From Couchioplanes azureus (lineage in GTDB: Bacteria > Actinomycetota > Actinomycetes > Mycobacteriales > Micromonosporaceae): 64,000 bases of DNA. The notes beneath the pieces are model-generated. The model was not told the DNA's origin, made no database searches, and worked only from the letters and a program-made list of their open reading frames with translations. The position numbers and the translations under genes are program-made. This document shows, piece by piece, positions 51,993-60,835 of the stretch (within the stretch, counting starts at the first letter, position 1; every line of letters starts with the position of its first letter). The stretch lies in the NCBI RefSeq assembly GCF_014648355.1, contig NZ_BMQY01000006.1:365698-429697 (forward strand), given 5' to 3'.

Positions 51993-53111
51993 ATGACGAC
52001 GTACGCGAGGCCCCGGGTGCTCGTCGCGCCGGTCACCGTGACGCCGACCAAGCCGTTGACGCCCAGTCACGTCAAGGGGCTGCTGTGGGTGGACGTGTTG
52101 TACCGGGCGACCGCCCTGGTGGCCGACGTCGACTATCGGTACAGCCTCACGACGTACAACGTCACGGCGCAGACCCTGGGCTTCTGGGCGTACCTGGACA
52201 GCGAATGCCCGGAGGTGGATCCCGAGTCGCTCACCGAGGAGGCCATCGGCGAGCACTACGTCCGGTACCAGGGTCGGGCCTCGCCGGCGTCCTACGACGT
52301 CCTGCGGTGTTACGCGGACAGGGCCGAGGCGACCGGGTGGGTGCATCCGGTGAGCGCCCGGATGCTGCGGATCTGGGCCGGCCGTTATGCGGCCCTGGGG
52401 CTGCACGACCCCGGGCTGACCGCCGTCCAGCCGCCCGGCCTGGAGCTGGCCGGGGTCCTGCGCGTGCTCACCGAGCACGGGCTGTGCCTCGACCTGCGCG
52501 GCGACGGCGGCCCCGTCTATCTCGACGCCACCCGGTTCGGGCTTCCGCTGCGCAGGATCGTGTCGGCCGAGGGGCAGCCGAACTACCTGGCCTGCGCGCT
52601 GCGGGACCTGCTGCCGCTGGCCGGATCGTACGACCGGATGGTCCTGCTGTACGACCGGGAGCTGGACGCCGACTACGTACTGCTGTCCAAAGTGCTCGAA
52701 GTCGTCGGCGGCGTGGTGTCCCGCGAGGTGGTGGAGCGCGTGCCGATCGACGGCGTCGTCCGTTCGAGCCGCCACGGGGGCTGGCAGGGGTACACCGTCG
52801 CCGATCTGCTGAGCGGCGTACGGGATGCCGGAGACACCGCCGCCGTCCGGCTGGGCGTGCGGTTGTACTTCATCGCGGTGCTGGGCCGCGGCGTGCAGCA
52901 GTCGTTCCGGATGGACCTTCTGCGTCAGTCGGTCGTCCGGGCCGGGCGGCTGCTGGCCGCCGGTTCCCGCACCGACCCGGTCGCCATGGACCGGATCCTG
53001 CGGCGCAGCATGGGCAACCTCGACTACGTCGACCCGTACCGGCTCACCTCGGCCCTGCTGGGGCGCGGCAACCCGCCGGTGCGGGAGCTGGCGCGGGCGG
53101 TCTTCTGCTGA
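51993..53111 (+). CDS. Possible class I aminoacyl-tRNA-synthetase-like protein
   Basis: 372 residues, cytoplasmic. The N-terminus has the layout of a class I synthetase Rossmann fold: VAPVTVTPTKPLTPSHVKGL followed by a long helix LWVDVLYRATALVADVDYRY, recalling TPNGPLHVGHLRGxxxxDVLxR. The HIGH motif itself is not conserved (SHVKG). Later parts (VYLDATRFGLPLRRIVSAEG, YDRMVLLYDRELDADYVLLS) resemble the second half of that fold. No KMSKS or anticodon domain is seen. This is a weak, pattern-based guess. First gene of a tight four-gene operon. Confidence 0.45.
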   Translation: MTTYARPRVLVAPVTVTPTKPLTPSHVKGLLWVDVLYRATALVADVDYRYSLTTYNVTAQTLGFWAYLDSECPEVDPESLTEEAIGEHYVRYQGRASPASYDVLRCYADRAEATGWVHPVSARMLRIWAGRYAALGLHDPGLTAVQPPGLELAGVLRVLTEHGLCLDLRGDGGPVYLDATRFGLPLRRIVSAEGQPNYLACALRDLLPLAGSYDRMVLLYDRELDADYVLLSKVLEVVGGVVSREVVERVPIDGVVRSSRHGGWQGYTVADLLSGVRDAGDTAAVRLGVRLYFIAVLGRGVQQSFRMDLLRQSVVRAGRLLAAGSRTDPVAMDRILRRSMGNLDYVDPYRLTSALLGRGNPPVRELARAVFC

Positions 53112-53815
53112 TGGCGACCCAGGAGCACCTCGCCGCCGTCGTGCACGAGCGGCTGACCCGGGCCGGCGCCCACGCCGCCACACCCGGGCCCGGAACCGGC
53201 CACCTCGCCGTCGCCGTGCTGCGCCGCTTCGACGTCGCGACGTTCGCGGACTCGGCGTTGCGCTTCGCGGCGAGCCTGGGCGAGGAGGAGCGCGCGGGCT
53301 GGCTGGCCGCGCTGACCCGCACCGCCTTCCTGGCGGGCAACCCGGCGAACCTGCGGGAGCGTTTCCGTCCGGGGCACGTCGCCGCGGACGAGTCGGTGGC
53401 CTGGTACGGACCCGCGCCGTCCCCGCGGCTCACCGGATTGCGCCGGCTGCTCAAGACCTTCCCGGCGGGCCCGCTCCGGGTGCCGGCCCGGGTGACCGTC
53501 CGCATACCCGCCCACGCGCAAGCCGGACCGCACTCCTGCCGGCTGCTCCTGGCCACGGCGGGTCTGACCACCGCCGGCTATCTGATCCACCTGAACCACA
53601 CCCTGGCCGAGGCGCTCCTGCAGGGCCTGCTCCGGCCGGGTTCGACGCTCGCCATCGACCACGTACCGGATCTGGCGGACGCAGACCTGCGGACCGCGGC
53701 GATGCTCCGGGTGCACCGGGACACCACCGACCCCGGCCGCCTGCGCGCGTACGCCTGCCTGAGCCCCACCGGCCGGCTCAGGGACACCCTTGATTCACGA
53801 ATCTCGATACGCTGA
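53111..53815 (+). CDS. Unknown protein, possibly DUF6182
   Basis: 234 residues, start overlapping the previous stop (TGATG). Mixed alpha/beta, basic, no signal peptide; e.g. HLAVAVLRRFDVATFADSAL and LRRLLKTFPAGPLRVPARVT. I recall a family (DUF6182) of this size near GH3-type genes, but cannot verify it. Co-operonic with the synthetase-like, kinase-like and GH3 genes. Confidence 0.55.
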   Translation: MATQEHLAAVVHERLTRAGAHAATPGPGTGHLAVAVLRRFDVATFADSALRFAASLGEEERAGWLAALTRTAFLAGNPANLRERFRPGHVAADESVAWYGPAPSPRLTGLRRLLKTFPAGPLRVPARVTVRIPAHAQAGPHSCRLLLATAGLTTAGYLIHLNHTLAEALLQGLLRPGSTLAIDHVPDLADADLRTAAMLRVHRDTTDPGRLRAYACLSPTGRLRDTLDSRISIR

Positions 53816-53844
53816 GCCGATTTCGATCGCACGCGGAGGTGTTC

Positions 53845-54522
53845 ATGCCCGGCTCGGAGTTCTGGGTGCTCCTCGGGGCCGACTATGCGGGCAAGTCCTC
53901 GGTGCTGTCCGCGCTGGCGCGCCGCACCGGCTGGCGGATCGCCTCCTATGACGACGACGTCCTCGGCGGCGCCTATCCCCTGGTCTCCCGGCTGCGCACC
54001 GAGTTCCTGACGGAGGCGCTGAGCGAGGCGGGTCGCCGCTATTCCGCCGATTTCGTCCTCAGCATCGTGCAGACGGCGGTGGTGTTCCTGCGCGATCAGG
54101 TGCTGGCCGGCGACCCGACCCGCCCGGTGCTGGTCGATTCGTACTACTACAAGATCCTGGCGAAGTGCCGCCTGAGCGGGCTGGCCAACGAGCAGATCTT
54201 CGCCTGGTGGCGTTCGTTTCCCGCGCCGCGCGGAGTCGTCTATCTGGACACCGACGCCGGCGTCGCCTGGCGGCGGGCCGGGAACGGCGCCGCCGTCAAC
54301 CGCTTCGAGCACTACGGCGACCGGCCGAGCCGGGAGGCGTTCGTCCGCTTCCAGACCGATCTCCGCCGGCTCATGCTCGCGGAGGTGCGGGACGTACCGA
54401 CCAGGGTGATCGGCACCGCCGCCGACGTCGGCGACATCGCCCGTCAGATCGAGGAGTTCGTGAGGAGTGATCGTGACCATCGATCCGGAGATCGCCGCAC
54501 GGGTCGCCCGGTACCGGCGTAG
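53845..54522 (+). CDS. P-loop kinase-like protein
   Basis: 225 residues. Walker A GADYAGKSS at about 9-17, a Walker-B-like strand RPVLVDSYYY, and the lid-like Arg-rich segment AWRRAGNGAAVNRFEH; the layout is that of a thymidylate-kinase-type nucleoside monophosphate kinase, but the D-R-x motif of Tmk is absent. Substrate unknown. ATG 53845 sits five bases after GGAGG. The end overlaps the GH3 gene by 50 bp. Confidence 0.7.
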   Translation: MPGSEFWVLLGADYAGKSSVLSALARRTGWRIASYDDDVLGGAYPLVSRLRTEFLTEALSEAGRRYSADFVLSIVQTAVVFLRDQVLAGDPTRPVLVDSYYYKILAKCRLSGLANEQIFAWWRSFPAPRGVVYLDTDAGVAWRRAGNGAAVNRFEHYGDRPSREAFVRFQTDLRRLMLAEVRDVPTRVIGTAADVGDIARQIEEFVRSDRDHRSGDRRTGRPVPA

Positions 54523-56158
54523 GACCGTCGCCGAACGCGACGGGCTGCGCGCCGCGCTGGCGGACGGCGTCGCCCATCAGCGGCGCGCCCTGGCCGGCGT
54601 GCTCACCGAGAACGCCGGCACGGCCTTCGGGGTGGAGCACGGCTTCGCCGGGATCCGCGACGTCGACGACTTCCGCGCCGCCGTGCCGATCCGCGACTAC
54701 GACGCCCTGGCGCCGTGGATCCACCGGGCGGCCGACGGCGAAGCGCAGGTCCTCACGGCCGACGACCCGGTGGTGTTCTTCATGAGCAGCGGGAGTACGG
54801 GCGACAACAAGAAGATCCCGGTCACCCGCAGCTTCATGCGGCACAGCTTCTTCCCCTTCTACTACGCGGCCTGGGCCAACTTCGCCGAACACTTCCCACG
54901 GGTGCTGGAACGCGACGACACGACCCTCAACCTCAAACACGACCCGGTCTCCCGCCTCGCCACCACCGCCTCGGGACGGCCCCACGCCGGTGCCAGCCAG
55001 GTCGACTTCGGCGCCGCCTTCGGCGAGCACCTCGCGGCCGAGCCCGGCACCCGAGCACCCTGGTCCATGCTGCCGGCCGGGGTCTGGAGCGAGCACCACC
55101 TGGAGCGGTCGTACGCGCGACTCCGGCTCGCCGTCGAGGCCGACCTGCGCTGCGTCATCGGCATCAACCCCGCCATGGTCGCGGCCCTGCCCCACCAGCT
55201 CGCCCAGTGGCTGCCGCGGATCGTCAAGGATCTGCACGACGGCACGCTCGACGGGAGGCCGTTCGGCTCGGCCGACCGCGACCGGGCCGCGGAGCTCGAA
55301 CGCCTCGCCGCGTACCACGGCACGCTGCTGCCGGCGCACGTCTGGCCGCACATGGAGCTCATCTTCTGCTGGACGACCGGGCTGGCCTCGCTCTACCTGC
55401 CCCGGCTCCGGGAGAGCTTCGGTCCGCGGGTGACCGTCCTGCCGGCTCCGGTCGCCGCCTCCGAGGGGCCGGTCGCCGTGGCCCTGGACCGCCACGCGAC
55501 CGCCGGTTCCCTGGTCGTTCCGGCCGCCCTGTACGAGTTCGTCCCCGCCGACGACGAGCTGCGCCCGGACAGCGCGACCCTGCTCATGGAGGATCTCGCC
55601 GAGGGGCACGAGTACCACGTCGTCTTCACCCACGTCGGCGGGCTCTACCGGTACGCCGTGGGCGACGTGGTGCGCGTGGTCGACCGGGTGGCCGGGGTGC
55701 CCCGCGTCGAGTACGCCGGCCGCCGCAACCTCAGCGACGTGGCCGGCGAGCGGCTCCGCGAGTCGCACGTCGTCCGCGCCCTGCGCACCGCGCTGGACCG
55801 CACCGGCCTCGAGGTCGTGAACGCGACCTGCCGCCCGGTCCGGCACCCGGACGCCGCCCGGTACGAGTTCGCCGTGGCCCCGTTCCGGCGCTGGGGTGCC
55901 GACGAGGTCGGGGCGCTGACGGTCGCGCTGGACGCGGCGCTGAGCGGCGTCGCCGACGGTTACCGCGCCGCCCGGGCCGCCGGCCGGCTCGGCGCGGCGA
56001 CGCTGCACGTGACCGGCGCCGAGCGGTTCGCCGGGGAGTGGCAGCACCGGGTCGCCCAGGGTGTGCGTCCCGCCCAGGTGAAGGACCGCGTCTTCCAGCG
56101 CGACGACGCCAGCTGGGAGCGCCTGCTCGGCGCCGGCGGCGCCGCGCACGGAGAGTGA
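54473..56158 (+). CDS. GH3-family acyl-amide synthetase
   Basis: 561 residues. The adenylate-forming signature is VFFMSSGSTGDNKKIPVTRS (about 98-117), as in plant GH3 enzymes that join jasmonate, auxin or benzoate to amino acids. Further GH3 features: PALYEFVPADDE and YRYAVGDVVRVV, with a C-terminal cap domain. The enzyme activates an acid with ATP and transfers it to an amine. GTG 54473 lies five bases after AGGAG; GTG 54467 is the alternative. It closes the four-gene operon, which probably makes a small acyl-amino-acid-type metabolite. Confidence 0.85.
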   Translation: MTIDPEIAARVARYRRRTVAERDGLRAALADGVAHQRRALAGVLTENAGTAFGVEHGFAGIRDVDDFRAAVPIRDYDALAPWIHRAADGEAQVLTADDPVVFFMSSGSTGDNKKIPVTRSFMRHSFFPFYYAAWANFAEHFPRVLERDDTTLNLKHDPVSRLATTASGRPHAGASQVDFGAAFGEHLAAEPGTRAPWSMLPAGVWSEHHLERSYARLRLAVEADLRCVIGINPAMVAALPHQLAQWLPRIVKDLHDGTLDGRPFGSADRDRAAELERLAAYHGTLLPAHVWPHMELIFCWTTGLASLYLPRLRESFGPRVTVLPAPVAASEGPVAVALDRHATAGSLVVPAALYEFVPADDELRPDSATLLMEDLAEGHEYHVVFTHVGGLYRYAVGDVVRVVDRVAGVPRVEYAGRRNLSDVAGERLRESHVVRALRTALDRTGLEVVNATCRPVRHPDAARYEFAVAPFRRWGADEVGALTVALDAALSGVADGYRAARAAGRLGAATLHVTGAERFAGEWQHRVAQGVRPAQVKDRVFQRDDASWERLLGAGGAAHGE

Positions 56159-56207
56159 GCGTGGTCATAACGACTGGACGATCCGGCGACCGGGGCTGCT
56201 AGCCTCG

Positions 56208-56330
56208 ATGACAGGTCATGAGCGCCAGCATCGAGCCCCGGCTTGCTGGCCGGCAACCCTCCTCCGCGGTGGGGTGCCCCGGGTGAAGACCAGGCACCGG
56301 AGCAAGGCTCCCGTGCAAGCGTGGCCTGGT
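56208..56330 (+). ncRNA. SAM-IV riboswitch
   Basis: P1 strands GGTC (56214-56217) and GACC (56288-56291) close the domain. Between them lie GAGCGCCAGC and GAGCCCCGGCTTGCTGG, then the conserved CCGGCAACC core, a CCGCGGTGGGGTGCCCCGGG P3/P4 part, and downstream the P5 arms CACCGGAGC/GGCTCCCGTG that characterise SAM-IV as opposed to SAM-I. It senses S-adenosylmethionine and would turn expression off when methionine is plentiful. It lies upstream of the leader peptide and ABC transporter. Confidence 0.87.
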
Positions 56331-56359
56331 TCCCAGGTCATCACCGACCTAGGAGAACC

Positions 56360-56482
56360 ATGTCTTCCCGCAGTTGTGCCGCACCGCTCGGTGCCGCCGC
56401 GACGCCGGCCCTGACCCGGCGCCGGCACGTCGACATGATGCGGGTCTGCAGCGCCGCGTGTCGGCCCTGCGCTGCGCGCTGA
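56360..56482 (+). CDS. Cys-rich leader peptide (attenuator)
   Basis: 40 codons with AGGAGA just upstream of the ATG at 56360. The C-terminal part reads RRRHVDMMRVCSAACRPCAA, the wording of actinobacterial sulfur-regulon leader peptides (R-R-H-V-D-x-x-R-V-x-S-A). Cys codons at 6, 30, 34 and 37, three of them clustered near the end, would make the ribosome stall when charged tRNA-Cys is scarce. The stop TGA lies in the 3-nt loop of a GCGCGC/GCGCGC hairpin (56474-56488). It lies between the riboswitch and the transporter genes. Confidence 0.8.
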   Translation: MSSRSCAAPLGAAATPALTRRRHVDMMRVCSAACRPCAAR

Positions 56483-56488
56483 GCGCGC
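56474..56488 (+). promoter_or_regulatory. Hairpin around the leader-peptide stop codon
   Basis: GCGCGC (56474-56479), TGA stop, GCGCGC (56483-56488). A ribosome reaching the stop covers it, one stalled at the Cys codons does not; whether it works as terminator, anti-terminator or translational hairpin is unknown. The transporter's first start is 50 bp downstream. Confidence 0.5.
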
Positions 56489-56537
56489 CCGAACCCTCTC
56501 TCGAGTACCGGAACACCCCTTTCATCAGGAGACCCCT

Positions 56538-57467
56538 GTGCGATTTCTGCCTGCCCTGACCCGGGCCGCCGCCCTCGGCATCGCCGCGATCCTCGGCGCC
56601 ACCACGCTCACCGCCTGCGGCGGCGGCGCGGCTTCCAGCTCGGCCGACAACCCGTACGGTCTGCAACAGCCCGGTGTGCTGCGGACCGGGACGCTCACCG
56701 ACGCCCCGCCGAACGTCTACCTCAAGGACGGCAAGTTCACCGGCTTCGACAACGACCTGCTCACCGCGGTCGCCGCCAAGCTCGGCCTGAAGGTGGAGTT
56801 CGTCGGCACCGACTTCTCCGCCCTGCTGTCCCAGGTCAACAACCGCAAGTTCGACGTCGGCAGTTCCTCGATCACCGTGACCGAGGCGCGCAAGAAGACG
56901 GTGGACTTCGGCAACGGGTACGACTTCGGCTACTTCGGACTCGACGTCCCGGCGAACTCCACCATCACCGGCTTCGACCAGCTGAGCGGCAAGCGGGTGG
57001 TGGTCGTGCAGGGCACCGTCCAGGACGACTACGCCACCGGCAAGGGCCTCAACCCGGTACGGGTGCCCGACTACAACGGCGCCATCAACCAGCTCAAGGC
57101 CGGCACCGCCGACGCCTGGATCGCCCCCGCCGAGATCGGTGAGAAGTCGGCCGCGGACAGCGGATCCAAGATCAAGGTGGCGGCCAAGCAGCTCAGCCCG
57201 GCCCCGACCGCGTACGCGGTGGCGAAGGGCAACGACGCGCTGCGCGAGGCGCTGAACCGGGGCCTCGACGAGGTCATCGCCGACGGCACCTGGAGCCGGC
57301 TGCAGGCCCAGTACTACCCGGGCCGCCCGATCCCGGCCGGCTTCACCCCCGGCAGCGGCAAGGTCGTGGCCCCGGCCACCGCGGGGGCCGCCTCGGTCCC
57401 GGCCTCGCCCGGCACGTCGGCCCCGGCTCCGGCCTCGCCCGGCACGTCGGCCTCCGCCAGCTCCTGA
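56538..57467 (+). CDS. ABC transporter substrate-binding lipoprotein (amino acid type)
   Basis: 309 residues, lipobox LTAC at about 24-27. SBP_bac_3 domain: VLRTGTLTDAPPNVYLKDGK, FTGFDNDLLTAVAAKLGLKV, FDVGSSSITVTEARKKTVDF. It should capture a polar amino acid; the riboswitch and the Cys leader argue for methionine, cystine or a related sulfur compound. The last 40 residues are Ala/Pro/Ser-rich. GTG start at 56538. Confidence 0.9.
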   Translation: MRFLPALTRAAALGIAAILGATTLTACGGGAASSSADNPYGLQQPGVLRTGTLTDAPPNVYLKDGKFTGFDNDLLTAVAAKLGLKVEFVGTDFSALLSQVNNRKFDVGSSSITVTEARKKTVDFGNGYDFGYFGLDVPANSTITGFDQLSGKRVVVVQGTVQDDYATGKGLNPVRVPDYNGAINQLKAGTADAWIAPAEIGEKSAADSGSKIKVAAKQLSPAPTAYAVAKGNDALREALNRGLDEVIADGTWSRLQAQYYPGRPIPAGFTPGSGKVVAPATAGAASVPASPGTSAPAPASPGTSASASS

Positions 57468-57471
57468 CGGC

Positions 57472-58233
57472 ATGGGCACGCTCTGGGAGACCTTCTTCGA
57501 CTGGCCGTCGATGCGGGCCGCGCTGCCCGAGATGGTGACCGTCGGGCTGCGCAACACCCTGGTGCTGGCGGTTTCCGCCGCCTTGCTCGGCTCCGTCCTG
57601 GGCCTGTTGCTCGCCGTCGCCGGCATCTCGCGTACGCGCTGGTTGCGCTGGCCGGCGCGGGTCTACACGGACGTGTTCCGGGGGCTGCCGGCCGCGGCGA
57701 CCATTCTGCTGATCGGGGTGGGGCTGGCACCGCTCGGCATGGAGATCTGGGGGCCCAACCCGTACCCGTTGGGGATCCTGGCGCTGTCGCTGATCGCGGC
57801 GGCGTACATCGGTGAGATCTTCCGGGCCGGCATCCAGTCCGTGGAGGCCGCCCAGCTCGAGGGCGCCCGGGCGCTCGGCTTCTCGTGGGCCGAGTCGATG
57901 CGGCTGGTGATCATCCCGCAGGGGGTGCGCCGGGTGTTGCCGGCCTGGGTGAACCAGCTGATCGCCTTGATCAAGGACTCCAGCCTGGTCTACTTCCTCG
58001 GCCTGGTGGCCAGCCAGCGGGAGCTGTTCCGGATCGGCCAGGACCACGCCGCCACCACCGGCAACGAGTCCGCGCTGCTGCTGGCGGGGCTCTTCTATCT
58101 GGCGCTGACCGTGCCGCTCACCCACGTCGTCAACTGGATCGACCGGCGGCTGCGGCACGGCCGGCCGCCGGCCACGGACGACGACGACACGGATCTGGCG
58201 CTGACCGGCGCCGTACCGGGGAGGGAACGATGA
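57472..58233 (+). CDS. Amino-acid ABC transporter permease
   Basis: 253 residues, five or so membrane helices. The permease signature EAAQLEGARALGFSWAESMRLVIIP (EAA loop) is at about 125-150; N-terminal HisM-type segment MVTVGLRNTLVLAVSAALL. A single permease gene is present, so it presumably forms a homodimer. It lies 5 bp after the binding-protein gene and overlaps the ATPase gene by 4 bp. Confidence 0.93.
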   Translation: MGTLWETFFDWPSMRAALPEMVTVGLRNTLVLAVSAALLGSVLGLLLAVAGISRTRWLRWPARVYTDVFRGLPAAATILLIGVGLAPLGMEIWGPNPYPLGILALSLIAAAYIGEIFRAGIQSVEAAQLEGARALGFSWAESMRLVIIPQGVRRVLPAWVNQLIALIKDSSLVYFLGLVASQRELFRIGQDHAATTGNESALLLAGLFYLALTVPLTHVVNWIDRRLRHGRPPATDDDDTDLALTGAVPGRER

Positions 58234-58973
58234 CCGCCGCCACCACCACCTCGGTCAGCCTGAGCCTGCGCGACATCCACCTGGCCTTCGGGCCGAACCG
58301 GGTGCTGCGCGGCGTGGACCTCGACGTGGCCCGCGGGGAGACGGCCTGTGTCATCGGCCCGTCCGGCTCCGGCAAGTCGACGCTGCTGCGTACCGTCAAC
58401 CGGCTGATCGAGCCGGACCGCGGTGACGTCCTGCTGGACGGCCGCAGCGTGCTGGGCGAGAACCCGGACCGGCTGCGGCAACGGGTCGGCATGGTGTTCC
58501 AGCAGTTCAACCTCTTCCCGCACATGAGCGTGCTGCGCAACATCACCCTGGCGCTGCGGCGGCTCAAGAAGCTTCCCGAGGACGAGGCGGTGACGATCGC
58601 CCGCGCCCAGCTGGACCAGGTGGGGCTCGCCGCCAAGGCCGACGCGCGACCGGCCCACCTGTCCGGCGGGCAGCAGCAGCGCGTCGCGATCGCCCGCGCC
58701 CTGGCGTTGCAGCCGCAGGTGATGCTCTTCGACGAGGCCACGTCCGCGCTCGACCCCGAGCTGGTCAAGGGCGTGCTGGGCCTGATGGCCGACCTGGCGT
58801 CCGAGGGCATGACCATGGTCGTGGTCACCCACGAGATGGGGTTCGCCCGCCAGGTCGCCGACACCGTCGCCTTCATGGACCAGGGCGTCGTGCTCGAGGC
58901 CGGCGCGCCGGCCGCGATCTTCGAAGGGGCCGCCCATCCCCGGCTGCGCCGCTTCCTCTCCCAGGTGCTCTAA
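58230..58973 (+). CDS. Amino-acid ABC transporter ATP-binding protein
   Basis: 247 residues. Walker A GPSGSGKST at about 43-51, Q-loop VFQQFNLFPHM, signature LSGGQQQRVAIARAL, Walker B VMLFDEATSALDPE, switch His in VVTHEMGFA. Standard GlnQ/HisP-type energiser. ATG overlaps the permease stop; last gene of the sulfur-controlled operon. Confidence 0.95.
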   Translation: MTAATTTSVSLSLRDIHLAFGPNRVLRGVDLDVARGETACVIGPSGSGKSTLLRTVNRLIEPDRGDVLLDGRSVLGENPDRLRQRVGMVFQQFNLFPHMSVLRNITLALRRLKKLPEDEAVTIARAQLDQVGLAAKADARPAHLSGGQQQRVAIARALALQPQVMLFDEATSALDPELVKGVLGLMADLASEGMTMVVVTHEMGFARQVADTVAFMDQGVVLEAGAPAAIFEGAAHPRLRRFLSQVL

Positions 58974-58982
58974 CCTTGATCG

Positions 58983-59990
58983 ATGGAACTTCGCCGGCTC
59001 GGAAACACTGGACCGCTGATCTCGCGCCTCGCCCTGGGGGCGATGACGTTCGGGCAGGAGGCCGACGAACCGGCCTCCTTCGCCATCCTCGACGCCTTCG
59101 TGGAGGCCGGCGGCACCCTGATCGACACCGCTGACGTCTATGCCGACGGACGCAGCGAAGAGATCGTCGGGCGGTGGCTGCGAGAGCGCCCGGGGCTGCG
59201 CGACGGGCTCGTCATCGCCACCAAGGCGCGGTTCCCGGTCACCGGCCAGCCGGGCGCGGGACTGAGCCGGGACTATCTGCAGCGCGCCCTGGAGGCCAGC
59301 CTGCGCCGGCTGGGCCTGGACCGGATCGACGTGTACCAGGCGCACGGCCCGGATCCCCGCGTACCCCTGGACGAGTTCGCCCAGTTCGTCGGCGAGGCGC
59401 TGGACGCGGGGAAGATCGCCCACTCCGGGCTGAGCAACTTCACCGGGTGGCAGGTCGCGCTGGCCCATGCCGGCTGCGCCCGTCGCGGCATCGCACCGCC
59501 GGTGTCGCTGCAACCCCAGTACAGCCTGCTGGTGCGGGAGCCGGAGTGGGAGCTGCTGCCGGCCGTCGAGTCGCTCGGCATGGGCACCATGGTGTGGGGG
59601 CCGCTCGGCGCGGGATGGCTGACCGGCAAGTACCGGCGGGGGCAGGGCCTGCCCTCGGACAGCCGGCTCGGGGACGATCCGGACCGGGGCCTGGAGGCGG
59701 TCTCCCGGCGCGGGACCGAGCGCACCTGGCACATCGTCGAAACGCTGCTGGAGGTCGCCGATCAGCACGGCCTCACCCCGGCGCAGACGGCGCTGGCCTG
59801 GGTGATGGACCGGCCGGGCGTCACGGCCGCGCTGGTCGGCGCGCGCACCGCGGAACAGCTGCGGCAGTCGCTGACCGCCGCGGACCTGCACCTGGACCCG
59901 GCCGCCACCGAACGCCTGGACGCCGTCAGCGCACCGCCGACACCGGACTACCCGTACGCCTTCATCGCCGAGATCTCCGCCACCCACTGA
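58983..59990 (+). CDS. Aldo/keto reductase
   Basis: 335 residues, NADPH-dependent. The tetrad: Asp in LIDTADVYADG, Tyr therein, Lys in VIATKARF and His in VYQAHGPDP. Typical AKR11/12-type barrel with a C-terminal GARTAEQLRQSL cofactor segment. It lies 9 bp after the ABC operon and may be read through, but its role need not be related. Substrate unknown. Confidence 0.9.
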   Translation: MELRRLGNTGPLISRLALGAMTFGQEADEPASFAILDAFVEAGGTLIDTADVYADGRSEEIVGRWLRERPGLRDGLVIATKARFPVTGQPGAGLSRDYLQRALEASLRRLGLDRIDVYQAHGPDPRVPLDEFAQFVGEALDAGKIAHSGLSNFTGWQVALAHAGCARRGIAPPVSLQPQYSLLVREPEWELLPAVESLGMGTMVWGPLGAGWLTGKYRRGQGLPSDSRLGDDPDRGLEAVSRRGTERTWHIVETLLEVADQHGLTPAQTALAWVMDRPGVTAALVGARTAEQLRQSLTAADLHLDPAATERLDAVSAPPTPDYPYAFIAEISATH

Positions 59991-60016
59991 CGGCCGCCCG
60001 TGGTCAGGTGACGGCG

Positions 60017-60640
60017 TCAGGCTGTGGCGGTCCGGACCACGCCGGAGCGGGCGATGGTGGCGGCGAGGTTGCCGTTCTGCCAGGAAGTCGCCCGGACGAC
60101 GTCGACGGAGAACATGTACGGGGTTCCGGGCCGCAGTCCGGTGATGGTGGCGGAGAGCGTGGCGCACTTGTCGCCCGGCTTGACCTCGTGCCACTCCAGC
60201 GGAGCCTGCTGGCCGGAGACCAGGTCCTGGGAGAAGCTCGTGACGCGGTAGGCGCGCACGTTCTTGTCACCGGCATGGAGCCAGCGGACGGTGGCGCTGG
60301 TCGCGCCGGCCTGCACGTCCAGTCCGGCGATCTTGCCGGGCTGGAGGCTGCCGACACAGCGGGGATCCAGCGGCCTGCCGGGGTCGTTGCGCGACGACCC
60401 GGACGGGGCCGGCGGCGTGAGCGTGGGTGTCGCGGTCGGCGTGGGCGTCGCCTTCACCGGGACCGGCTCGTCCTGCCGCGCGCCTTCCTGCACGACGATC
60501 CAGCCGGGCGCCGGCTCGGCCGCGTCGGGCGCGGCCGCGTCCGTGCCGCCGCCGAGCACCTCGGGGACCTCGCAGCCGCCGAGCGTCACAGGGATAAGCG
60601 TCACAGCCGCCAGCCGCAGACTCCAGCTCCGAACGGTCAC
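60017..60640 (-). CDS. Lipoprotein with a fibronectin-III-like domain
   Basis: 207 residues. Signal peptide with lipobox LGGC at about 20-23, then a Pro/Thr-rich linker (residues about 45-90) and one Fn3-like domain: VTSATVRWLHAGDKNVRAYR-type strands, LSATITGLRPGTPYMFSVDV. Two Cys (CVGS, CATL) could form a disulfide. Probably a cell-surface protein without enzymatic activity. GTG start; convergent with the aldo/keto reductase gene. Confidence 0.75.
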   Translation of the reverse strand: MTVRSWSLRLAAVTLIPVTLGGCEVPEVLGGGTDAAAPDAAEPAPGWIVVQEGARQDEPVPVKATPTPTATPTLTPPAPSGSSRNDPGRPLDPRCVGSLQPGKIAGLDVQAGATSATVRWLHAGDKNVRAYRVTSFSQDLVSGQQAPLEWHEVKPGDKCATLSATITGLRPGTPYMFSVDVVRATSWQNGNLAATIARSGVVRTATA

Positions 60641-60835
60641 CGGCTCCCCTTCCCATAGGCCGCGTCAAGGTACGGATCGGCCACCCGCGCCCCCGGCTGA
60701 GCCACTTCGGCGATGTCGCCCCGGCCCCGCGGGCCGCTGGTCTTTTGGACATCGACGATCTCGTTTGCCATGCTCTCCAGCCGTAGAGGGGCGGGCGCTC
60801 TCCGGCCGGGAGGGCGCGACAGCCGAGGAGGCGCG

